DNA from: CAWDVH01 sp963805705
GTDB lineage: Bacteria; Actinomycetota; Actinomycetes; Streptosporangiales; Streptosporangiaceae
DNA: 64,000 bases
Reading direction: 5' to 3'
Assembly (NCBI GenBank): GCA_963805705.1
Contig: CAWDVH010000001.1
Span: 2,232,001 to 2,296,000 of the forward strand
Positions 44,087-50,113 of this stretch are shown here, one piece after another. The notes beneath the pieces were generated by a model that saw nothing but the letters and a program-made list of their open reading frames with translations, was not told where the DNA came from and searched no databases. Position 1 is the stretch's first letter. Each line of letters starts with the position of its first letter. The position numbers and the translations under genes are program-made.

Positions 44087-44162
44087 CCGAGTCGAGCGCG
44101 GCCGCCGCCCCGTTTCCGGTGACCGAGTCGAGCGCGCCCGCCGCGCCGCTCGCGGTGGCCGA
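44054..44162 (+). repeat. Three imperfect ~36-bp tandem repeats across the desulfurase stop codon
   Basis: Units 44054-44090 (37 bp), 44091-44126 and 44127-44162 (36 bp) each begin GTCGAGCGCG and end (c)GGTG(A/G)CCGA. The real TGA (44084-44086) is in unit 1. Units 2 and 3 are non-coding copies between the desulfurase and mnmA and keep the stop-like GGTGACCGA in part. Confidence 0.8.
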
Positions 44163-44168
44163 TCCGCA

Positions 44169-44174
44169 TAGGCT
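44169..44174 (+). promoter_or_regulatory. Putative -10 (TAGGCT) of mnmA
   Basis: TAGGCT lies 9 nt before ATG 44184, and no ribosome-binding site is seen, suggesting a leaderless or nearly leaderless mRNA. Confidence 0.5.
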
Positions 44175-44183
44175 TGACGGGCG

Positions 44184-45365
44184 ATGACTACTTTGCGCGT
44201 GCTGGCCGCGATGTCCGGCGGCGTCGACTCCGCGGTGGCCGCGGCCAGGGCCGTGCAGGCCGGCCATGACGTGACCGGGGTCCACCTGGCCCTGTCGTCG
44301 AACCCGAGCTCGTACCGGACCGGCGCCCGCGGCTGCTGCACGCTCGAAGACGCGCGGGACGCCCGCCGGGCCGCGGACGTGATCGGCATCCCGTTCTACG
44401 TGTGGGACATGGCCGGGCAGTTCGACCGGGACGTGGTGCAGGACTTCGTGGCCGAGTACGCGCGCGGCAACACGCCCAATCCCTGCCTGCGCTGCAACGA
44501 GAAGATCAAGTTCGCCGCGGTGCTCGACCGCGCGGTAGCGCTCGGCTTCGATGCGGTCTGCACTGGCCACCACGCCCGCCTGGAGCCCCCGCCTTCCGCC
44601 CCGCCCGTGGATGCCCCGCCCGTGGCTGACCAGTTGGGGGGCGCTCAGCCGAAGGCCGGCGACACGCGACTGCGCCGCAGCGTGGACCAGGCCAAGGACC
44701 AGTCGTACGTGCTGGCCGTGCTGACCAGCGCGCAGCTCGCGCGGGCGATGTTCCCGCTCGGCGACAGCACCAAGGACCAGGTCCGTAAGGAGGCGGCCGA
44801 GCGCGGCCTGGCCGTGGCCGACAAGCCGGACAGCCACGACGTGTGCTTCATCGCCGACGGGGACACCAGGAAGTTCCTTCACGGCCGCCTGGGCGTCGCG
44901 CCGGGGCGCATTGTCGATCAGTCCGGGCAGGTCGTCGGCGGCCATGACGGCACGCACGGGTTCACGGTCGGCCAGCGCAAGGGGCTGCGCATCGGCACCC
45001 CGGCACCCGACGGCCAGCCGCGCTACGTGCTGGACATCGAGCCGGCCTCGCGAACGGTGACCATCGGCCCGGCGCAGGCCCTCGACGTGCTCGACATCGA
45101 GGCAACCCGCCCGGTCTGGACCGGCTGCGCGCCGCCGTCCGCTCCGGTCGACTGCCTGGTGCAGCTGCGCGCGCACGGCGAGCCGTACCCGGCGACGGCC
45201 TGGCTGGACGGCGACACCCTCCGTATCAGACTGCGTCAGCCCGCCCGTGGCATCGCCAAGGGCCAGGCCGCGGTCCTCTACGACGGCGACGCCGTCCTCG
45301 GCTCGGCCACGATCGCCGGTACCGGCCGCCTCGCGGGGACTGTGTTGCGAGAGTCTCCGCTGTAA
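44184..45365 (+). CDS. mnmA: tRNA-specific 2-thiouridylase
   Basis: Thiolates U34 of Lys, Glu and Gln tRNAs using sulfur from the desulfurase next door. 393 aa. PP-loop MSGGVDSAVAA at 10-20; catalytic Cys101 in NTPNPCLRCNEKIKF and Cys221 in SHDVCFIADGD; GFTVGQRKGLRIG opens the C-terminal domains. Between the PP-loop domain strands (about 135-160) there is a Pro/Ala-rich, low-complexity insertion, APPVDAPPVADQ, absent from most family members. Start ATG 44184. Confidence 0.96.
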   Translation: MTTLRVLAAMSGGVDSAVAAARAVQAGHDVTGVHLALSSNPSSYRTGARGCCTLEDARDARRAADVIGIPFYVWDMAGQFDRDVVQDFVAEYARGNTPNPCLRCNEKIKFAAVLDRAVALGFDAVCTGHHARLEPPPSAPPVDAPPVADQLGGAQPKAGDTRLRRSVDQAKDQSYVLAVLTSAQLARAMFPLGDSTKDQVRKEAAERGLAVADKPDSHDVCFIADGDTRKFLHGRLGVAPGRIVDQSGQVVGGHDGTHGFTVGQRKGLRIGTPAPDGQPRYVLDIEPASRTVTIGPAQALDVLDIEATRPVWTGCAPPSAPVDCLVQLRAHGEPYPATAWLDGDTLRIRLRQPARGIAKGQAAVLYDGDAVLGSATIAGTGRLAGTVLRESPL

Positions 45366-45489
45366 ATCGGATATTGGCGTCACGCTAGTACTCCAGCGAC
45401 ACCCCGTGATGGGGACGGTTCTGGGTCATATGCCAGGGTGAAGGTGGCGGTCTTGGTCCAGTGCCTTGGGCGGATTGCTGGGTCACGAG

Positions 45490-45760
45490 GGTTACGTGGT
45501 GGCATGTCCGTCGATGATCTCGGTGACAGTCAGCCCGCGGTCGATCGCGGCGTGAATCTCGGTGTGCCGATCCCGGGTACGCGCTGCGCGCAGCCCTTCC
45601 AGTGCCAGCTGGGAAGGCGCCGGCTGAGGCTGAGCGGTTCTTCCTGCAGGCAGGGCCGGTGGCGGGCAACAGCCCGCTCCGCGGCGCCGTCCAGGTTGTG
45701 CAGCAGGTGCCACCGGCCAGCCACCTGGACCGCCAGCGGTGCCCCTGGGCCGTGCCCTCT
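45490..45760 (-). pseudogene. ISL3-like transposase remnant
   Basis: Minus-strand translation gives VAGRWHLLHNLDGAAERAVARHRPCL, of which RWHLLHNL and AVARHRPCL match the central part of actinobacterial ISL3 transposases (VxDRWHLWxNL...AVxRHRxCL), then, in a different frame, RTRDRHTEIHAAIDRGLTV matching the RTRxRHxxxHxLxxxG region. Both ends and catalytic DDE parts are missing and at least one frameshift separates the pieces. No terminal inverted repeats recognised. The remaining 45366-45490 and 45760-45970 hold no gene I can support. Confidence 0.6.
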
Positions 45761-45973
45761 AATGGCACAGTCAGAAATCAGAACTGTCCGAATGCCTGCT
45801 GCCGGCCCGCGCGAATCGGACGATCGGGACGTATCATGCGTCGCTTAGGCCAGGCGGCCAGCCGTTCGCAGGTGCTCAGGTGTCAAAGGTGCTCACGCGT
45901 CGAGAAAGCGATCCTGGCTACGACCACACCATGAGCACCGATGAACTCAGCTCCGACCGGAGGTCTACCCGTC

Positions 45974-46618
45974 ATGTCACTTGTTCGTGTTCACAACTTT
46001 TCCGTCTCGCTCGATGGCTTCAGCACCGGTGCAGACCAGAGCCTGGAGGCACCCTTCGGGCATGGCGGCCACCGGCTGATGCCATGGTTCATGGACACCC
46101 GTTCATTTCACGTCATGCAGGGCCAGCAAGGCGGGAGCACCGGCATCGACGACGCCTTCGCGAGCAACTGGGGGCCGGGCATCGGCGCGGAGATCATGGG
46201 ACGCAACAAGTTCGGCCCGCAGCGCGGACCGTGGAGTGACGCGGAATGGGAGGGCTGGTGGGGCGAGGAGCCGCCGTTCCATACCCCCGTCTTCGTGCTC
46301 ACCCATCACGTCAGGCCCTCGATCGAGATGAAGGGCGGCACCACCTTCCACTTCATCGACGCCAGCCCGGCGCAGGCGCTTGCGGCGGCCAAGGAGGCCG
46401 CGGGTGGCCTCGACGTCCGCATCGGCGGCGGCCCGGCCACTGTGCGCCAGTTCCTCGCCGCCGGCCTGATCGACCACATGCACATCGCGCTCGTGCCGAT
46501 CCTCCTCGGCCGCGGCGAGTCCCTCTGGGACGGCCTGGAGGGCCTGGAGGAGCGCTTCGCCATCGAGTCGGTGAGCTCCCCGAGCGGCGTCACCCACGTC
46601 ACGTTCACCCGTCGTTAG
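45974..46618 (+). CDS. Dihydrofolate reductase-like (RibD C-terminal domain) protein
   Basis: 214-aa protein of the RibD_C/DHFR superfamily: NFSVSLDGFSTG at the start, EIMGRNKFGP, HTPVFVLTHH, GGPATVRQFLAAGLIDHMHIALVPILLGRGE near the end (short parts: GGPATVRQFL, VPILLGRGESLWDG), all typical of the small stand-alone NADPH-dependent reductases. ATG 45974 has GGAGG 10 nt upstream. Substrate unknown; not the essential folate DHFR. It stands between transposase and PyrE remnants, so it was possibly acquired. Confidence 0.85.
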   Translation: MSLVRVHNFSVSLDGFSTGADQSLEAPFGHGGHRLMPWFMDTRSFHVMQGQQGGSTGIDDAFASNWGPGIGAEIMGRNKFGPQRGPWSDAEWEGWWGEEPPFHTPVFVLTHHVRPSIEMKGGTTFHFIDASPAQALAAAKEAAGGLDVRIGGGPATVRQFLAAGLIDHMHIALVPILLGRGESLWDGLEGLEERFAIESVSSPSGVTHVTFTRR

Positions 46619-46734
46619 CCGCGCTTAGGCCTGCCTCCTCGAACAGGCGCGAGGTCTGGGTCCGGCCGCGCTGCGCGGCCACCGTGGTCGCATCCAGCGC
46701 GGTTATGCCGATCCGCCGGTTATGCCGACGATGC

Positions 46735-46773
46735 CGTGACGGCCCTGGTCACGGGTGGGCCAGGGCCGTCACG
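46735..46773 (+). terminator. Strong hairpin after the RibD-like gene
   Basis: CGTGACGGCCCTGG (46735-46748) and CCAGGGCCGTCACG (46760-46773) pair perfectly over 14 bp with an 11-nt loop; the flanks TATGCCGA/TCGGCATA extend it with a bulge. A direct repeat CGGTTATGCCGA occurs just upstream (46700 and 46718). It could be a terminator for the RibD-like gene or a mobile-element end. Confidence 0.45.
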
Positions 46774-46789
46774 ATCGGCATAATCAGCC

Positions 46790-47067
46790 GATCCTGGTTT
46801 GCTGGGCGAGCTTGCCGGTGCGATGGTGTCGCTGATTCCTGAAGGGACCGAGGTGCTGGCGGGCCCTGGAGATGGGCGGTCACCGCGCTCGGGCAGCGGG
46901 CCGGCCTGCCGTGCGCGTTCGTGCGGAAGGCGGCCAAGACTTACGGCACGAGAAGGCTGTCCGAGGGCGAGGTCCAGGGGCGCCGGGTCCTGGTCATCGA
47001 GGACGTGGTGACCTCGGCCGGGCAGATCGTGGCTTTGGTCGTGCGTTCCGGCACCAGATGTCGCTGA
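46790..47067 (+). pseudogene. Decayed PyrE-like orotate phosphoribosyltransferase fragment
   Basis: Pieces in successive frames match the core of PyrE: ELAGAMVSLIPEGTEVLAG, then (shifted) LEMG and AVTALGQRAGLPCAFVRK-AAKTYGTRRLSEGE and GRRVLVIEDVVTSAGQIV; the last has the PRPP-binding VIEDVVTSAG. At least two indels lie near 46863-46880. N- and C-terminal parts are missing and the frame ends at TGA 47065-47067. A dead copy; a functional pyrE must be elsewhere. Confidence 0.7.
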
Positions 47068-47123
47068 GTTTCGGCACCAGCGAAATCTCACCGATCTCGA
47101 TGTTCGCGAGCTTGGGCGCCACC
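47030..47123 (-). repeat. Left copy of a two-unit repeat flanking the NUDIX gene
   Basis: Read on the minus strand, 47122 downwards: unit A GTGGCGCCC-AAGCTCGCGAACATC and 45 nt on unit B GTGCCGAAACTCAGCGACATCTGG, then ACCAAAGCCACGATC. Translated, the units read VAPKLANI and VPKLSDIW. The same order and spacing recur, inverted, at 47838-47940. Confidence 0.55.
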
Positions 47124-47280
47124 CCGATTGGACTCGCTACGCCCGAGTCGGCCAGCGCACCGCTCACACACGATGACGGGTGTCGGAGGTGGGGCGCGCT
47201 TTGTCTGCGGCAGATCAGTATGTCGGCCGCCGTTCGGCACGGCACAATTGTCGGCTCACGGGGAGCGGCAGAATGCGCCT

Positions 47281-47706
47281 ATGTCGATCTCCGCGGAAGA
47301 CTCTCCCAAGGCTCGCATCGTCACGGCGTTGCTGCGGGACGGCAACCGAGTACTGCTTTGTCACCGATCTCCCCAGCGCCGTTGGTATTCCGACGTCTGG
47401 GATCTGCCCGGTGGCCACGTGGAGCCCGGGGAACTTCCTGGCTTGGCACTTGCTCGAGAGCTCCGAGAGGAATTGGGCATCGACATCGCGGCGCCGTTGG
47501 GTCCGCCTGTGCAAGAAGTTCATGCCGACACGTTCGACATGCAAGTCTGGCTGATCGAAGCGTGGACGGGGTCTCCGGTCAACGTTGCGCCAGACGAACA
47601 CGATGCCATCGCGTGGTTCACGGAAGACGCACTCGGAGATTTGTCCTTGGCTCATGACAGCTACCTTGCGATGTTCAGCAGGGTCCTTGCCGAGCACCGG
47701 GCCTGA
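47281..47706 (+). CDS. NUDIX hydrolase
   Basis: 141 aa. Complete Nudix box at 45-67: G-x5-E-x7-R-E-L-x-E-E-x-G (GGHVEPGE ... RELREELG). Preceded by strand VTALLRDGNRVLLCHRS. It hydrolyses some nucleoside diphosphate-X; MutT-like, ADP-ribose or other use cannot be told. Codon use is clearly less GC-rich at third positions than neighbours (GAA, TTG, GTT, CAT frequent), pointing to transfer. No good ribosome-binding site for ATG 47281: GGGAG is 15 nt upstream. It is flanked by inverted copies of the two-unit repeat and by gene remnants. Confidence 0.85.
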   Translation: MSISAEDSPKARIVTALLRDGNRVLLCHRSPQRRWYSDVWDLPGGHVEPGELPGLALARELREELGIDIAAPLGPPVQEVHADTFDMQVWLIEAWTGSPVNVAPDEHDAIAWFTEDALGDLSLAHDSYLAMFSRVLAEHRA

Positions 47707-47837
47707 CCATGACTGAGCACGGCCTCATCGGCAGATCCGCGCACCCCGCACCCGGGTCGCTTCATGATCATTTGCACGGAGGGTGAACGGGCTCTGGAGC
47801 TACCGCCGGCACCACTGGCGGTCAAGATCCACCAGTA

Positions 47838-47940
47838 GTGCCGGTCTCACGAACATCTCGGCATGCGGTGACAGCAACGTGGCGCCGAAAGTCGCGAACA
47901 TCTGGCGCCCAATCTCGCGAACGAAGCCAAGATCGCGATC
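47838..47940 (+). repeat. Right copy of the two-unit repeat
   Basis: Plus strand: unit A GTGCCGGTCTCACGAACATCTC and 42 nt later unit B GTGGCGCCGAAAGTCGCG-AACATCTGG, then ACGAAGCCAAGATCGCGATC. Translated: GLTNIS and VAPKVANIW, then TKPRS. It is in inverted orientation to the copy at 47030-47123. Remaining bases 47707-47837 hold no gene that I can support. Confidence 0.55.
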
Positions 47941-48075
47941 TCCGCTGGCCAGTTGCGTGAGCTGGGGCCTGGATCGGCCATGCGCTGTGCGTCATCGACC
48001 GGCAGGAAGGAGCGCCGGCGCCCTGGCGGGTGACGGGATCCGCCTTCACGCGCTGCTGAGGCGCGAGGAGCTTGA

Positions 48076-48303
48076 TCAGGCCTGGCCGGTGGGGCCGTGG
48101 GTGTGCCCTGGGCGGCGGCTGACGTCCGCGGCGTGGGCGGCCCAGTCCCCGGCGGAGATCTTCTGCCACTGGATGGCGGCCTGGACGTGGATGCCGAGTG
48201 TCTTGGCCAGGATGGCAGCCGGGATCTCGGCGACCAGGGTGTCCAGCGGAGCGGGCAGGATGACGGGCGGCTGCCCAGGCGCAGGAGGGGTGCGGAAGGT
48301 CAT
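48076..48303 (-). pseudogene. C-terminal remnant of a tyrosine recombinase/integrase
   Basis: 75 codons: start resembles the PVxLPxPLxxLV region of actinobacterial site-specific recombinases (PVILPAPLDTLV) and then jumps directly to the family's final segment, EIPAAILAKTLGIHVQAAIQWQ and SAGDWAAHAADVSRR. The catalytic region in between (R..H/R..Y) is deleted. Typical of an in-place deletion in a mobile element remnant. It has no function by itself. 48304-48383 between it and the DUF1707 promoter holds nothing recognisable. Confidence 0.6.
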
Positions 48304-48383
48304 CCGGAGCTATCCGGCGCTGATCACGGCAACCGGCGCCGGCCCTGCGCGCTCGCCTCGTGCACGATCGGGCCGGTGCCATT

Positions 48384-48389
48384 TAAGCT
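48384..48389 (+). promoter_or_regulatory. Leaderless -10 (TAAGCT) of the DUF1707 gene
   Basis: TAAGCT, 7 nt (gtcgagc), then ATG 48397, with no ribosome-binding site. The same hexamer and spacing occur before the MetE-like gene. Confidence 0.6.
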
Positions 48390-48396
48390 GTCGAGC

Positions 48397-49026
48397 ATGG
48401 CGGATCTTCCTGATCAGGCCGGCTCGCCGGATGACCCGAGCACGCTGCGCGCGGCCGATTCCGACCGGGACCGGGTCGCGGAGGTGCTGCGCCAGGCGGC
48501 CGGCGAGGGCAGGCTGACCCCCGACGAGCTCGACGAGCGCCTCGGCCAGGCTTACGCGGCCAGGACCTTCGCCCAGCTGGAGCCCGTGACCCGCGACCTG
48601 CCGCATCATGACCAGGCCGCCCGGATCGTTCCCGCCGCGCAGGACCGCACGGGCGGCACGCCGACGTCGCGCTTCGGCTTGGCCATCATGGGCGGCTTCC
48701 GCCGCAGGGGCCACTGGGTCGCTCCGCGCGACTTCACCGCGCTCGCGCTCATGGGCGGCGGCGAAATCGATCTTCGCGAGGCGCACTTCGCCGAGGGCCA
48801 GGTGACGATACGCGCTCTGGCCCTGATGGGCGGGATCACGATCGTGGTGCCCGCGGGAGCCGACGTTCGGGTGCACGCGATCGGGATCATGGGCGGGGTG
48901 GATGAGCCCGGTACGACACCAGTCAGGCCGGGGGCCCCGAAGATCGTCGTTGTCGGCCTCGCCCTGATGGGCGGCATCGAGGTCAAGCACAAGCCGCTGC
49001 CCGGCGCGCAGCCGGTGCAGCAATAA
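48397..49026 (+). CDS. DUF1707 (SHOCT-like) protein with a beta-helical MGG-repeat C-terminal domain
   Basis: 209 aa. N-terminal DUF1707 domain (LRAADSDRDRVAEVLRQA, GRLTPDELDERLGQAYAA), a short helical module common in actinobacterial membrane or regulatory proteins. Then five repeats each with a MGG turn: LAIMGGF, LALMGGGEIDL, LALMGGITIVV, IGIMGGVDE, LALMGGIEVK, the pattern of LiaF/DUF2154-like cell-wall-stress proteins. No TM helix is seen, so it is probably cytosolic. Leaderless start at ATG 48397. Function unknown. Confidence 0.82.
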   Translation: MADLPDQAGSPDDPSTLRAADSDRDRVAEVLRQAAGEGRLTPDELDERLGQAYAARTFAQLEPVTRDLPHHDQAARIVPAAQDRTGGTPTSRFGLAIMGGFRRRGHWVAPRDFTALALMGGGEIDLREAHFAEGQVTIRALALMGGITIVVPAGADVRVHAIGIMGGVDEPGTTPVRPGAPKIVVVGLALMGGIEVKHKPLPGAQPVQQ

Positions 49027-49044
49027 GTTCAGCTCGTGCACCAC

Positions 49045-49050
49045 TAAGCT
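49045..49050 (+). promoter_or_regulatory. Leaderless -10 (TAAGCT) of the MetE-like gene
   Basis: TAAGCT, 7 nt (cgagatc), GTG 49058; no ribosome-binding site. It defines the start of a probable MetE-like/ligA transcript. Confidence 0.6.
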
Positions 49051-49057
49051 CGAGATC

Positions 49058-50113
49058 GTGCCGGACACCGCAGTCGACCGGGTATTCCCGTGGCCCACCG
49101 CGAGCGCCACCGGGGTCGGCTCGATGCCGGGTACCGACCCGGCCGAGGCGATCGCCGTTATTCTCGGCGAGCTGCCCGACCTGCCGCACCTGCCGGAGCT
49201 GCCCGACCGCGGCCCCGGCGCCGACCTGACCGGCCGCACCGCCGCGCTGCTGCTCGACCTGCCGGTGGAGACTTCCCCCCGCGGCTGGAAGCTCACCACC
49301 AGGCCGAGCCGGGACCAGCGCCGCGCCGCCGGCCTGATGGCGCAGGATCTGGATGCGCTGCAGGAGGCCGCCGACGGCTACACCGGAGTGATCAAGATCC
49401 AGCTGTGCGGCCCCTGGACGCTGGCCGCCACGCTCGAGCTGAGCCGCAGCGTCAATCCCGCTCTCGCTGACCCTGGCGCGCTGGCTGACCTGACCGCATC
49501 GCTGGCCGAGGGGGCGGCGGCCCACGTGGCGCAGGTCCGCGGGCGGGTGCCGGGCGCGACGGTGCTGCTGCAGCTGGACGAGCCCGCGCTGCCGGCCGTG
49601 GTGGCGGGCGCGGTTCCCACGGCGAGCGGCCTGAACCGGGTGCCGGCCGTTGACTCCGCCGTGGCCAGCGACGGCCTGCGCCGCGTGCTGCGCGCCACGA
49701 CGGCATTCGCGATCGTGCACTGCTGCGCGCCGGATATCCCGTTCGGAATTATCGCAGCGTGCGGTGCGGGGGCGGTCGGGCTCGATGCGAGCCTGCTGGA
49801 CCGCGCGGGGGAGGACGGCCTCGCGGAGGCGGTCGAGGCGGGGATGGGAATCCTGCTCGGCGCCCGGCCGGCCACCGTCCAGCCGAAACGGGACTCGTCC
49901 GGCGGCCCGGTCACGCCGCGCCAGACCGCGTCCGCGGCGCTCGCGCTCTGGCACCGGATGGGAATCCCGCCCGCCTGGTTCGCCGGGCAGGTGGTGATCA
50001 CCCCGGCCTGCGGCCTGGCGGGCGCGTCGCCGGCGGGCGCCCGCGCGGCCCTGGCGCACTGCCGGGAGGCGGCCGGCCTGGTGCCGGAGCTGATTGAGGA
50101 GGGTGTCCGGTGA
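49058..50113 (+). CDS. MetE C-terminal-like (cobalamin-independent methionine synthase family) protein
   Basis: 351 aa, half the size of true MetE and matching only its C-terminal catalytic barrel (the UROD/MetE-like family). ATGVGSMPGTDPAEA start, KIQLCGPWTLAA, LLQLDEPALP, then candidate Zn ligands His/Cys in VHCCAPDIPF and Cys in VVITPACGLAG. A methyltransferase using an unknown methyl donor/acceptor is likely; a genuine methionine synthase would need the N-terminal half. GTG 49058 is leaderless. Its TGA overlaps the GTG of ligA (GTGA at 50110-50113), so the two are coupled. Confidence 0.85.
   Translation: MPDTAVDRVFPWPTASATGVGSMPGTDPAEAIAVILGELPDLPHLPELPDRGPGADLTGRTAALLLDLPVETSPRGWKLTTRPSRDQRRAAGLMAQDLDALQEAADGYTGVIKIQLCGPWTLAATLELSRSVNPALADPGALADLTASLAEGAAAHVAQVRGRVPGATVLLQLDEPALPAVVAGAVPTASGLNRVPAVDSAVASDGLRRVLRATTAFAIVHCCAPDIPFGIIAACGAGAVGLDASLLDRAGEDGLAEAVEAGMGILLGARPATVQPKRDSSGGPVTPRQTASAALALWHRMGIPPAWFAGQVVITPACGLAGASPAGARAALAHCREAAGLVPELIEEGVR

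Noticed and set aside
45385..45768. 127-codon minus-strand frame as an intact protein
   Set aside because: Only parts in two different frames match ISL3 transposase; the full frame has no homology, so it was called a remnant.
47783..48517. 244-codon plus-strand frame across the recombinase remnant
   Set aside because: Runs antisense to the integrase C-terminus and into the DUF1707 gene out of frame; no RBS; low-complexity product.
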